The notes beneath the pieces are model-generated. The model worked only from the letters and a program-made list of their open reading frames with translations. It ran no database searches and was not told the DNA's origin. Positions 26,155 to 34,844 of a stretch of DNA of 64,000 nucleotides are shown piece after piece. Position numbers and translations under genes: made by a program. The DNA comes from Stomatobaculum sp. F0698 (GTDB lineage: Bacteria > Bacillota > Clostridia > Lachnospirales > Lachnospiraceae): NCBI RefSeq assembly GCF_030644385.1, contig NZ_CP130060.1:682001-746000 (forward strand). Direction: 5' to 3'. Positions within the stretch are counted from its first letter, which is position 1, and each line of letters opens with the position of its first letter.

Positions 26155-26700
26155 ATGTCTTTATTGCATCCGAAGGGCGAGAAACTCGCGTTTTATCATA
26201 AGAGAGCCTGCGGCCTTTGGTTGATCGCAGTGTCCCTGGTCATTTTTGCGGCCGCGTTCATCGGCGGGAAACAAAACATTAATATGACGGTGTTCAGCCT
26301 GGGCTATATCGCAGCGTTTCTTTCGATCAATGCCAATCAAAGTTTGCAGAGGCGTTATTCCGAGGGGCCCTCGAGTCCGTTTCAAAGAAAAGCGGGATTT
26401 TACGCAATCATCTTGTTATTTGTGCTGATGTCTTTGTTCGGCGGACCGTATTTCGCAAGCGAAAACTGGAGACGCATCTGGCTCGGCGCCTTTCTGGCCA
26501 CCGCGCTTCATTTCCTGCCCTTTTATTATGTGCACGGAAAATCGATGCTTGTTCTGAGTCTTGTTTCCACCGTGAATGTTGTGCTCGGCTATGCCTTTCC
26601 GGAACTTCCGCTGGTTTACACCGCTTATGCGGATGCGGCAATTAAACTCGGCTTCGGCGTATATCTCTTTTGCTTCTCGAAGCCGTCGAAGCAAAGCTAA
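26155..26700 (+). CDS. hypothetical polytopic membrane protein
   Basis: I do not recognise a characterised family. The 181-residue product has about six hydrophobic segments (roughly 20-38, 45-62, 82-100, 107-124, 130-147, 155-175) with short polar loops, so it is an integral membrane protein. It resembles uncharacterised Firmicute membrane proteins of similar length. ATG 26155 follows GGAGAGGAGA; the longer frame back to 26047 would run through the metH terminator. It stands alone between the metH terminator and a terminator shared with upp. Confidence 0.7.
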   Translation: MSLLHPKGEKLAFYHKRACGLWLIAVSLVIFAAAFIGGKQNINMTVFSLGYIAAFLSINANQSLQRRYSEGPSSPFQRKAGFYAIILLFVLMSLFGGPYFASENWRRIWLGAFLATALHFLPFYYVHGKSMLVLSLVSTVNVVLGYAFPELPLVYTAYADAAIKLGFGVYLFCFSKPSKQS

Positions 26701-26758
26701 AGCGATGGGACAAAGAGAGTCGGTAAAAAGGAAAGGGCGAATCAAAGGATGGAAATAC

Positions 26759-26792
26759 AAAAAAGGCAGAGCGAAGTCGCCCTGCCTTTTTT
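26759..26792. terminator. bidirectional terminator between the membrane protein and upp
   Basis: AAAAAAGGCAG and CTGCCTTTTTT form an 11-bp stem with A's on one side and T's on the other, so it can act on both strands. It lies 17 bases beyond the upp stop on the minus strand. Confidence 0.85.
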
Positions 26793-26809
26793 CGTTTGGT
26801 GCACCTGAT

Positions 26810-27439
26810 TTACTTCGTGCCGAAGATGCGGTCGCCCGCGTCGCCGAGACCCGGGAGTATGTAGGCGTGCTCGTTCAACTGGCGGTCTAAGTGCCCCACA
26901 TAAATCTGGATGTCGGGGTGCGCGTTCCGGAGGCGCTCCAAGCCTTCCGGCGCAGCGATGATGCACATGAACTTAATCTTCTTGCCGCCGTGCTGCTTAA
27001 TCATACGAATGGCGTCACAGGCGGAACCGCCGGTTGCGAGCATGGGGTCGGTGACCACTATGGTGCGCTCTTCAATCGGGGTGGGAAGCTTGCAGTAGTA
27101 TTCGACCGGCTCATGGGACTCGGGATCGCGGTACAAACCGATATGACCGATTTTTGCGGTCGGAACCAGGGCCTGAATGCCGTTTACCATGCCGAGACCC
27201 GCGCGAAGTATCGGCACGACCGCCATCTTTCTGCCGGCAATGACCGGCGAGGGGGTGCGTTCAAGCGGTGTCTCGACCTCAATGTCCTCGGTCTCCAAAT
27301 CCGCAAGCGCCTCATATCCCATCAGCATGCTGATCTCCTCGACCAGACTGCGAAATTCATTGGTTCCGGTCGTCTTGTCGCGGAGACGGGTAATCTTATG
27401 CTGTACCAGCGGGTGGCGGTTCACAAATACTTCTCCCAT
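26810..27439 (-). CDS. upp: uracil phosphoribosyltransferase
   Basis: Salvages uracil to UMP with PRPP. The opening [21 protein letters not shown], the PRPP loop [17 protein letters not shown] and the C-terminal [14 protein letters not shown] are diagnostic. 209 residues. I start it at MGEVFV (27439) because AGGAGG lies the right distance upstream; the in-frame ATG six codons earlier has none. It is a single-gene minus-strand unit, divergent from the c-di-AMP operon. Confidence 0.96.
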   Translation of the reverse strand: MGEVFVNRHPLVQHKITRLRDKTTGTNEFRSLVEEISMLMGYEALADLETEDIEVETPLERTPSPVIAGRKMAVVPILRAGLGMVNGIQALVPTAKIGHIGLYRDPESHEPVEYYCKLPTPIEERTIVVTDPMLATGGSACDAIRMIKQHGGKKIKFMCIIAAPEGLERLRNAHPDIQIYVGHLDRQLNEHAYILPGLGDAGDRIFGTK

Positions 27440-27517
27440 GTATAGACCTCCTGTCATGGTTTCTTTTTGCTCTGAAAGCCTCTGTGCTTCCAGTCATTTT
27501 AGCACGGCATACAAGCG

Positions 27518-27547
27518 GTGACAATGAGAGTTCCGATGTGTTATACT
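27518..27547 (+). promoter_or_regulatory. promoter of the c-di-AMP operon
   Basis: GTGACA (27518-27523) and TATACT (27542-27547), 18-bp spacer, with a start 24 bases further on. No other promoter is obvious before cdaA. Confidence 0.5.
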
Positions 27548-27570
27548 GAAAGCCGTGAACGGAGGTTTTT

Positions 27571-28002
27571 ATGCTGCGTGAAGATAAGATACGTCTGATG
27601 CATGAAATCGCAAAATACGAGAAGAGTGCAGACGAATGGGAGCGTCCCGCGAAAGAATACTTTCGGGGGGACTATATCGGCATGCACCTTTTGCAGTCTT
27701 TTTTGAGTTTTACCCTGAGCTATGCGCTGATACTCGGCATTGTATTGCTTTATCATTTGGAACACATCTTAAATGCGGTCAATGTACTGATTGTGTTTCG
27801 CTTTGTGCTGCGCTGCGTGGTGGCGTATGCGGTGGGTCTCTTGCTGTTCGAAATTCTGACCTACATTGTGTTCCGTCGGCGCTACGACAGGTCGGCGGCA
27901 AGGCGAAAGGAACATCTGCGCTGCTTAAATCGCCTCAAAAAGCGCTATGACACCGAGGAGAGAATCAAGGAGCTCGCAAAGGAGGAGGGCGCGAATGCTT
28001 AA
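27571..28002 (+). CDS. hypothetical two-helix membrane protein
   Basis: A 143-residue protein of no family I recognise. Two hydrophobic segments (about residues 42-65 and 78-100) lie between a charged N-terminus (MLREDKIRLMHEIAKYEKSA) and a basic C-terminal stretch rich in Arg/Lys/Glu (RRRYDRSAARRKEHLRCLNRLKKR) that is probably a cytoplasmic helix. ATG 27571 follows GGAGG. It is the first gene of the operon that leads into cdaA and overlaps the next gene, so a role near CdaA or the envelope is plausible but unproven. Confidence 0.65.
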   Translation: MLREDKIRLMHEIAKYEKSADEWERPAKEYFRGDYIGMHLLQSFLSFTLSYALILGIVLLYHLEHILNAVNVLIVFRFVLRCVVAYAVGLLLFEILTYIVFRRRYDRSAARRKEHLRCLNRLKKRYDTEERIKELAKEEGANA

Positions 28003-28963
28003 TTTGTTTGTGTTTCGCGAGAAACTGCGTGCATGTTACGCGCGCTTCGGGAATATCATTGTTCCCGTCCTGCATTTTTCGACGGCGCTGCTTGCGCTCG
28101 TGCTGCTGAACAACGGCATGGGCTACGAGCGGCGCCTCCGTGCGCCTGTCGCTGTGCTTCTCATTTCGCTGCTCTCGGCCTTTTTGCCCTGGGGCGGCAT
28201 CTGTGTGGTGCTCGGCATCGCCGTGCTGCTCCATATTTTTGCGGTCTCTGCGGAGTTTGCGCTGATTACCTTCGCCTTTCTTCTGGTACTCGCGCTGCTC
28301 TACTACGGTTTCTCCCCGCGGGACAGCGTCATCCTCATCCTGACACCGGTACTCTTTGAGTTAAAACTCCCGTATCTCCTGCCCATCCTGGTGGGACTCG
28401 GCGGTTCGGTGTTTTCGGTGATTCCGCTCTCCGGCGGCATTATCCTCTACTACATCATCAACTACGTACACAACAACGCGGCGCCGCTCACCAACGGCGA
28501 GTCCGTGGATGTCGCGCAGAAGTATCTGCAAATGCTGAACGGTGTTCTGCTCGATAAGACGCTGATCCTCTACCTCTTGGCATTCTCGCTTTCGTTGCTG
28601 GTGGTCTGGTGTGTGCGCAGACTGTCGATGGATTACGCCTGGGACGCAGGCATACTTGCGGGCATACTCACCATGCTCTTTGTGTTTTTCCTCGGGAATT
28701 TCTGGTACGGAGTCGGCGTCAAAATCGTGCCGCTGCTCCTCGGCCTCGTGCTCGCGGGTCTGCTCGCCGAACTCTACCGTTTTCTGGTATTCAGTGTCGA
28801 CTATTCGCGGACGGAGTACTCGCAGTTTGAGGACGATGACTACTACTATTATGTAAAGGCGGTGCCGAAGATTACGGTCGCGGCGCCTGAGCCCAAAACG
28901 CAGACAATCAACACGCCGAAGCGCCCTCGAAGAAGTGCGGATGAAGGCGAGACGAAGAGGTAG
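27995..28963 (+). CDS. hypothetical polytopic membrane protein upstream of cdaA
   Basis: 322 residues with about eight hydrophobic segments, then a cytoplasmic tail containing an acidic and tyrosine-rich stretch (SQFEDDDYYYYVKAVPKI) and a basic proline-rich end (NTPKRPRRSADEGETKR). I know no function for this family. ATG 27995 overlaps the previous gene's stop and follows AAAGGAGGAGG; cdaA begins three bases after its stop. Tight coupling to cdaA suggests a partner or regulator of c-di-AMP synthesis or of an envelope step; that is inference. Confidence 0.65.
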   Translation: MLNLFVFREKLRACYARFGNIIVPVLHFSTALLALVLLNNGMGYERRLRAPVAVLLISLLSAFLPWGGICVVLGIAVLLHIFAVSAEFALITFAFLLVLALLYYGFSPRDSVILILTPVLFELKLPYLLPILVGLGGSVFSVIPLSGGIILYYIINYVHNNAAPLTNGESVDVAQKYLQMLNGVLLDKTLILYLLAFSLSLLVVWCVRRLSMDYAWDAGILAGILTMLFVFFLGNFWYGVGVKIVPLLLGLVLAGLLAELYRFLVFSVDYSRTEYSQFEDDDYYYYVKAVPKITVAAPEPKTQTINTPKRPRRSADEGETKR

Positions 28964-28966
28964 GCC

Positions 28967-29857
28967 ATGCAGCTGTTCTTTCAGAATTTGAGCGCGGGAA
29001 TGGAGTTTTTGCCGCGGCTCTCGCTCACGGGCATCATTGAGATTTGCATTATATCCTGGATGACCTATGCGTTTTTGACCTGGGTCATGGACACAAAGGC
29101 GTGGATACTGCTGCGCGGACTCCTGCTGATTGTCGCCTTTGTCGGCTTTTGTACCCTCTTTCATCTGGACACCATACTCTGGCTGCTCGGTCAGGTCACG
29201 ACCATAGCCGTGACAGCTCTGATTATCATCTTCCAGCCGGAGCTCCGTTCGGCGCTCGAGCAGCTCGGAAACCGGAACATCCTCTCCTTCTTAAACGGAC
29301 TGATGGGAGAGAGCGGATCCGCCTCTTCGTTCAGCGAACACACGGTCAATGAGTTGGTTCGCGCTTCGTTTGAAATGGGTAAGGTAAAGACCGGTGCGCT
29401 CATGGTCATCGAACAGAAGATTTCGCTGAACGATATTGTGCGCACCGGCATCGACATCGACGGCATTGTCTCAAACCAGCTGCTCATCAACATTTTTGAG
29501 CACAATACGCCTCTGCACGACGGCGCGGTTGTGATACGCGGCAATACCATTGTGTCGGCAACCTGTTATCTGCCGCTCTCCGACAGCATGCGGATTTCGA
29601 AGGATCTCGGAACACGGCATCGCGCGGCCATCGGCGTCAGCGAGGCAACCGATGCGGTGACCATAGTGGTCTCCGAGGAGACGGGACGCGTCAGTGTTGC
29701 GCGCGCGGGCAGACTCGAGGTCATGGAAACGCCCGAGGACCTGAGAGAACTGCTCTTATCGCTGATTGTGTATGAGACGGATAGCAAGCACTTTGCCTTT
29801 AACGGATGGAGCTTCCTGAAGGGAAAAGAGAAGCATGAAAAAGATAATACTCAGTAA
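28967..29857 (+). CDS. cdaA: membrane diadenylate cyclase CdaA
   Basis: Makes c-di-AMP from two ATP. Three N-terminal transmembrane segments (about residues 20-40, 45-62 and 68-90) precede the DisA_N/DAC domain with the catalytic DGA (HDGAVVI) and RHR (GTRHRAAIG) motifs. 296 residues. It is followed, overlapping by 23 bases, by its regulator cdaR, the standard Firmicute arrangement; glmM, which usually comes next, is absent. Confidence 0.95.
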   Translation: MQLFFQNLSAGMEFLPRLSLTGIIEICIISWMTYAFLTWVMDTKAWILLRGLLLIVAFVGFCTLFHLDTILWLLGQVTTIAVTALIIIFQPELRSALEQLGNRNILSFLNGLMGESGSASSFSEHTVNELVRASFEMGKVKTGALMVIEQKISLNDIVRTGIDIDGIVSNQLLINIFEHNTPLHDGAVVIRGNTIVSATCYLPLSDSMRISKDLGTRHRAAIGVSEATDAVTIVVSEETGRVSVARAGRLEVMETPEDLRELLLSLIVYETDSKHFAFNGWSFLKGKEKHEKDNTQ

Positions 29858-31253
29858 TTGGCGCTTTAAGCTGATTTCTCTCCTGGTGGGTTTTGTCATT
29901 TGGATCCTGCTCGTGAACATCTCGAATCCCGAGGTCGTTCGGACCAAGACGGTGCCGCTCACGGTTCTGAACGAGAGCGTTTTGACGCGCGCCGGAAAAA
30001 CCTACACGCTGCCCAATTCCGACAGCGTCACGGTGAGCTACCAGGTCAGAACCAGAGATGCCTATAAAATTCAGGCGGAAGATTTCCGCGCGACTGTGGA
30101 TCTCGAGAATCTCTACGACATCACGGGCGCTGTCCCGGTTATGGTCGAAGTGGTCGGCAATCGCGATCTGATCGGCGGTATGCCGACGGCGCGCCCGGGT
30201 GTGATTCGCGTGGACACGGAGAATGTGCAGAACAAGGTATTCTCGCTCGACACCCACGAAGAAGGGGAGCCGGAGAGCGGTTATGAGGTGGGTGCCGTTA
30301 CGCTCAGTTCGCGTTCGGTGCGCGTCAGCGGTCCCGAGTCCGAGGTGGGGCGTATTTCCTCGGTCGGTGTCCGCATTCCGGTCTCGGATGCGACGGAAAG
30401 TTTTTCCGGCACGGCCCCCGTCATCTACTATGATGCAAACGGCAATGAGATTTCACTGAGCGACGAGCGTCTCACCGTGGACCCGAAGGAAGTGGAGTAC
30501 GAAGTCTCGATGCTGCGCGGCAAGAGCCTGACGCTCAGCTTCCAGACCTCCGGCGAACCGGCAGCCGGCTTCAATATGACCGGCATCGAGAGTGCGGTTC
30601 GCGCGATTCCGGTGACTTCGGCGGACACGACGCTTCTCAATAAGACCACCGAACTCAGCATTCCCGCCTCCGCGCTCAATATCGAGGGTGCGCGAGAGGA
30701 CAAAGTTTTCCAAATCGACGTGGCGAACTATCTGCCGAGCGGCATCACGGCCACCGGCAGCACCGCCGTTACCGTGACGGTCAAAATCACAGCGACCACG
30801 GATCGTAACTTCACACTGGGGCTGAACAGCGGTATTTCTCTTCGCGGCGCGAAGTCGCAGTATCGCTATTCCATGACGCCCGAGACGGTCTCGGTCTCGG
30901 TTCAGGGTCTCGCGACCGATCTCTTGAATATGAACACGGCTTCTCTCGGCGCTTATGTCGAAGTCGCTTCTCTCGGCGAAGGCGTGCATCTCATTCCGCT
31001 GCATGTGACACTCCCGAAGGGGGTTACGGCAACCGCTGTTCCGGAAGTGACGATTACCGTGAGCTCAGGTGAGACAGAGTCCCGGCAGAGCACGGAGAGC
31101 AGCAGTGAGAGTGCGGGCAGCGAGAGTAGTTCGGGCAGCGAGAGCAGTGCGGAGAGTCGAAGTGGGGAGAGCGGAAGCAGCGCTTCCGCGACCACCGCGG
31201 CGGAACACAGCACAGGTGAGAGCAGCAGCGGAAGCACGGAGGAAACGCCGTGA
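29835..31253 (+). CDS. cdaR: CdaR, YbbR-domain regulator of CdaA
   Basis: Membrane-anchored protein controlling CdaA. One transmembrane segment (about residues 9-27) is followed by an extracytoplasmic region of roughly four YbbR repeats, visible as recurring V-V-G-x-G-Y/F and TVSV/ITV strands. The last ~65 residues are an almost pure Ser/Glu/Gly/Thr tail, probably disordered and outside the membrane. 472 residues is long because of that tail. ATG 29835 lies within the end of cdaA. Its stop overlaps the next gene (GTGA). Confidence 0.9.
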   Translation: MKKIILSNWRFKLISLLVGFVIWILLVNISNPEVVRTKTVPLTVLNESVLTRAGKTYTLPNSDSVTVSYQVRTRDAYKIQAEDFRATVDLENLYDITGAVPVMVEVVGNRDLIGGMPTARPGVIRVDTENVQNKVFSLDTHEEGEPESGYEVGAVTLSSRSVRVSGPESEVGRISSVGVRIPVSDATESFSGTAPVIYYDANGNEISLSDERLTVDPKEVEYEVSMLRGKSLTLSFQTSGEPAAGFNMTGIESAVRAIPVTSADTTLLNKTTELSIPASALNIEGAREDKVFQIDVANYLPSGITATGSTAVTVTVKITATTDRNFTLGLNSGISLRGAKSQYRYSMTPETVSVSVQGLATDLLNMNTASLGAYVEVASLGEGVHLIPLHVTLPKGVTATAVPEVTITVSSGETESRQSTESSSESAGSESSSGSESSAESRSGESGSSASATTAAEHSTGESSSGSTEETP

Positions 31254-32533
31254 TTGTATACTTCCTCTGCTATCTGGCAGCGGTGCTCTTTGCGAGAACA
31301 CAATATTATTTGCTCTCCGGAACAGCGCTGCTATTTGCAGCGCTTGTTCTCTTTTGGAGGGAAAAACGGAGAAACGGCGGCAAGGTAAATCTTTTGGCCC
31401 TCTTTTCGCTCTCCTTTGTGGGCGGAGAGGGGGTATCCTGTTTAAAACTCTCGCACTTGCAGGGGCCTTGGGAGTGGCAGACCTTCGCGGCCTTCTTTCT
31501 CGCCTATGGGGCCTTTCGTCTCGCCTTTCGCTTTGCGAGCGGAGTAAGCTCGCGGGGCGGAAGACAGCGGGAGGGCAGACTCGCAGCGATACGGGAAGAA
31601 CGCCTTTTCTTTGCCTTGATCGGCCTGAGTCTCGCCTCGTTTGCGGCCTTTTTAATCGAGGCGCGTATCTTGGGCTTTGTACCCTTTCTGGTGCGCCACA
31701 TGCCGCACGCCTACTCCTATTTTCATGTGAGCGGTCTTCACTATCTCACGGTCTCCTGTGTGCTGGTGCCTTCTCTCGCCTTGATTTACCGGACCGCAGT
31801 GCGACACAGGGGGCGCGCGGAAACGGTCGCGGTGGCAGGCGCGGTGGTTCTCTCTCTTTTGATTCCCGTGCTCTGTGTGTCCCGCTTTCAGCTCTTGCTC
31901 GCGGTTCTGATGGCGGCCTTTACCTGGCTCACGCTCCGGCGGGACCCCATCCCCGGCCCGCTCGCTGTACTCGGCTTCGCTCTTTTGCTCGCTGCCTACG
32001 GCATCCTCAGCATGGCGCGGGGACACAGTGTCTCCTATTTAAACGGCATCTTTGAGATGAAGCGTCATTTTCCGATCTTTGTGAGTCAGCCCTACATTTA
32101 CATTGCGAATAACTATGACAATGTAAACTGTCTGATTCGCGAGCTCCCGCAACACAGCTTCGGTCTTAAAATGCTGTTTCCGTTGATTGCGCTCAGCGGA
32201 CTCAAATTTCTTCGACCGGAGCTCACGGCCTTCCCGCTCTATGTGACCAAGACCGAGCTCACGACCGTCACCCTGATTTATGACGCCTGGTACGACTTCG
32301 GCATACTCGGGGTGGTTGCGTTTTGCGCTCTCTTGGGATTTGTCGCGGCGCGCTTAGAAAAGAAACTCAGAGAACAGCACAGTCCGGTCTTCTGTATGTT
32401 CTACGCGCAGTTTTCGATTTATATCATGCTATCGTTTTTCACGACCTGGTTTTCAAATCCGGCGACCTGGGTGTATTTCCTGGAGACCGGACTGATCGCT
32501 TGGTTCGTCGGAGGAAAAAGACAATGGGGATGA
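31250..32533 (+). CDS. polytopic membrane protein, oligosaccharide repeat-unit polymerase-like
   Basis: A 427-residue membrane protein with about ten or eleven hydrophobic segments, Arg/Lys-rich short loops, and one larger polar loop (about residues 255-330) containing PYIYIANNYDNVNCLIRELPQHSFGLKMLFP. The layout and the KLSHLQGPWEWQTF N-terminal region resemble the uncharacterised oligosaccharide repeat-unit polymerases (Wzy-like). I assign that only tentatively; no glycosyltransferases lie nearby. The start is a GTG at 31250 overlapping the cdaR stop, so it belongs to the same transcript. It overlaps the aminotransferase start. Confidence 0.5.
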   Translation: MIVYFLCYLAAVLFARTQYYLLSGTALLFAALVLFWREKRRNGGKVNLLALFSLSFVGGEGVSCLKLSHLQGPWEWQTFAAFFLAYGAFRLAFRFASGVSSRGGRQREGRLAAIREERLFFALIGLSLASFAAFLIEARILGFVPFLVRHMPHAYSYFHVSGLHYLTVSCVLVPSLALIYRTAVRHRGRAETVAVAGAVVLSLLIPVLCVSRFQLLLAVLMAAFTWLTLRRDPIPGPLAVLGFALLLAAYGILSMARGHSVSYLNGIFEMKRHFPIFVSQPYIYIANNYDNVNCLIRELPQHSFGLKMLFPLIALSGLKFLRPELTAFPLYVTKTELTTVTLIYDAWYDFGILGVVAFCALLGFVAARLEKKLREQHSPVFCMFYAQFSIYIMLSFFTTWFSNPATWVYFLETGLIAWFVGGKRQWG

Positions 32534-33729
32534 TTTCGAGGCAGATGCAGGCTATGCTCGGACAGAATTCCGTGATTCGGGCGATGTTTGAGGAGGGAGA
32601 GCGTCTTCGCGCGGAGTACGGCAGCGACAAGGTCTATGACTTCAGCCTAGGGAACCCGAATGTGCCTGCGCCGCCACGTGTCGAGCAGGCAATGCGCGAG
32701 GTGATAGACGAGGAGCCGAGTGTTATGGTGCACGGCTACATGAATAACGCAGGTTTCCCCGATGTTCGGAAGGAGCTCGCTCTGACCGTATCTTGGCAGG
32801 CGGAAGAACGCTATAGGGCCGACCAATTCATCATGACAACGGGTGCGGCGGCAGCTTTGAACATCCTATTAAAGACTGTCTTAAACCCGGGAGATGAGGT
32901 GCTGAGCTTTAAGCCCTATTTCTCGGAGTACAAGAACTATGTCGAGAACTACGGCGGCGTGCTCAAGTTGGTTGCGACCGACCCCGAGACGTTTCTCCCG
33001 GATCTCGATGCACTCCGCGCGGCAATCGGTGAAAAGACGCGGGCCCTCATCCTGAACTCGCCGAATAACCCGAGCGGTGTCATTTACTCCGAGGAGCTGC
33101 TCCGCGGGATACAGGCAGTGCTCGCGGAAAAGGAGAGGGAATTCGGAAACTGCATCCTCGTAATCTCGGACGAACCCTATCGCGAACTCGTCTATGACGG
33201 GGCCAAAGTCCCGTGGGTGCCTAAGATTATGCCCCATGCGGCGGTGGTCTACTCGTATTCCAAGACCCTTTCGCTGCCGGGCGAGCGCATCGGCTGGCTG
33301 CTTCTGCCGGACAGCATCCCGGAGTCCCGCGATATCTACCGGGCGGCGGTCATCGCGAACCGCATTTCCGGCTTTGTGAACGCGCCTTCTTACATGCAGC
33401 GCGTACTGAAGCGCGCACACTTATTCCACTCGGATTTTTCGGTCTACGCGCGGAACCGTGCCTTATTGCTCAAGGAGCTTCCGGCCATGGGCTATCACTT
33501 GGTAAAGCCCGAGGGGGCATTTTATCTGCTCTTAAAGGCACCGAACGGAGACGATGCGGCGTTTGCGGCAAAATTAAAAGAGGAGCGCATTCTGACCGTG
33601 CCCTGCACGAGCTTTGCGTGCCCGGGCTATGTGCGTCTCGCGTACTGTGTCGCGGAGACGACGGTCCAAAATGCGCTCCAAGGATTCCGGAATGTTGCCG
33701 GATATTATCGGGAGCAGGGGTTACTTTGA
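32524..33729 (+). CDS. pyridoxal-phosphate aminotransferase, class I/II
   Basis: Fold-type I PLP enzyme related to aspartate and aromatic aminotransferases. VYDFSLGNPNVPAP opens the conserved core; NSPNNPSGVIYS, VISDEPYRELVYDG and SYSKTLSLPGERIGW (PLP-binding Lys in SYSK) are the class I landmarks. 401 residues. I start at ATG 32524, ten bases inside the upstream gene, after GTCGGAGGAAAAAGAC. Substrate cannot be decided. It ends the c-di-AMP transcript and its last nine bases overlap the end of the convergent lipoprotein gene. Confidence 0.88.
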   Translation: MGMISRQMQAMLGQNSVIRAMFEEGERLRAEYGSDKVYDFSLGNPNVPAPPRVEQAMREVIDEEPSVMVHGYMNNAGFPDVRKELALTVSWQAEERYRADQFIMTTGAAAALNILLKTVLNPGDEVLSFKPYFSEYKNYVENYGGVLKLVATDPETFLPDLDALRAAIGEKTRALILNSPNNPSGVIYSEELLRGIQAVLAEKEREFGNCILVISDEPYRELVYDGAKVPWVPKIMPHAAVVYSYSKTLSLPGERIGWLLLPDSIPESRDIYRAAVIANRISGFVNAPSYMQRVLKRAHLFHSDFSVYARNRALLLKELPAMGYHLVKPEGAFYLLLKAPNGDDAAFAAKLKEERILTVPCTSFACPGYVRLAYCVAETTVQNALQGFRNVAGYYREQGLL

Positions 33730-34725
33730 TTCGGAGGAAGCGGAATTGTTTTCGGCGGCAGCGGCGGCTTCTTTTTCTGCCTGCGCCGCTTCGCGGCGGG
33801 CCTTCGCTTCTTCACGAGCTTTGGCCTCTTTTTCGCGGCGCTTCTTTCCGAAGTGAATCAGCAGAAGAACCAGGATGAGGACAGGAATCCAAATCGGGGA
33901 GAGGCCGAGCAGCAGAACCAAAACGGTGGTGCAAAGTTCTACGCCGAAGTAGGCACTGTTCTTAAAGCCTGTCTTGACGCGCTGCAGAAAGCTGTCGCTC
34001 TGCGCGGCGCGAAACTCGCGCACTTCCATGACGTAGAGGTTCACGGTCGAATAGCTGACCGAATTATCGAAGTGGCGGAGCTGGGATTCGTAGGATTCCA
34101 GCTGGGAGTCGATTTCGCCGATGCGCTGCTGAATTGAGAGTATGGCTTCGGTCGATGCCGCCTGCGAAAGCAGTTCATAGAGGCGATCCCGCTCGGCGGT
34201 CAGCGCGTGCTTGCGGCTCTCCACATCCGTATACTCGAGCGTCACATCCTTCACATAGCTGTTCTCCGAGAGCACGTTGCCGCTACCTTTGAGTTGCTGC
34301 AAATAGGCCGCAAGTTTATCTTCGGGGATGCGCGCCGTAAAGCTCGCGGAGCGGGACTTATCGATGGCATCGTAGGAGGAGCCGCTCATCGAGGAACTCT
34401 CGAAATAGCCCTCTGCTCCCGTGGTCGCAGTGTTCAGCTCTTTGAGGAAAGCGTCCAGATCGCGCGTTTCCATGTCGAGACTCACGGTTGTGACCAGTTT
34501 TTGTCCTTCTTTCGCGCCCCGCGTGAGGGTAATGAGGTCGCTGCCGGCGGCGCTGCCGTCGTAAGTATCATAGGACTTGGCCTCGGACACAGCCATCGTC
34601 TCGTTTTGGGCAGCGCTCTTTGCGACGTAGGAGGAATCCCGGTCGCTTGAACTCTCTTGCATGCCGCAGGAAGCGAGCGAGAGGGAGAGCAGCGTAATCG
34701 GAAGAAGCAGAAAATGTCGTTTCAT
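33721..34725 (-). CDS. DUF4349-type lipoprotein
   Basis: 334 residues. A signal peptide ends in the lipobox LASC with Cys20 as the lipidated residue. The region KLVTTVSLDMETRDLDAFLKEL is the start of the DUF4349 domain, which contains a coiled coil (about residues 165-215, SRKHALTAERDRLYELLSQ onward). A C-terminal transmembrane helix (about 255-285) is followed by a charged KKRREKEAKAREEAKARREAAQAEKEAAAAAE tail in several short blocks. Function unknown. It is convergent with the aminotransferase and divergent from dapF. Confidence 0.8.
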   Translation of the reverse strand: MKRHFLLLPITLLSLSLASCGMQESSSDRDSSYVAKSAAQNETMAVSEAKSYDTYDGSAAGSDLITLTRGAKEGQKLVTTVSLDMETRDLDAFLKELNTATTGAEGYFESSSMSGSSYDAIDKSRSASFTARIPEDKLAAYLQQLKGSGNVLSENSYVKDVTLEYTDVESRKHALTAERDRLYELLSQAASTEAILSIQQRIGEIDSQLESYESQLRHFDNSVSYSTVNLYVMEVREFRAAQSDSFLQRVKTGFKNSAYFGVELCTTVLVLLLGLSPIWIPVLILVLLLIHFGKKRREKEAKAREEAKARREAAQAEKEAAAAAENNSASSESK

Positions 34726-34844
34726 TGTCAGTCCTTTCCGCTTGCGTGGGGCAAGCTTTGAAAATGCGCTGGGTGTAGTCGGTTCTTATTGTTTATATTG
34801 TAGCGAAAACGGCGGAAGAAAGCCATATGAGAGGAAGTGTTCAC

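Noticed and set aside
31069..32055. 328-codon frame overlapping cdaR and the polymerase-like gene
   Set aside because: Starts in the repetitive CdaR tail and is Arg/Ala/Leu/Ser-rich. The overlapping frames have membrane segments, coupled starts and recognisable relatives.
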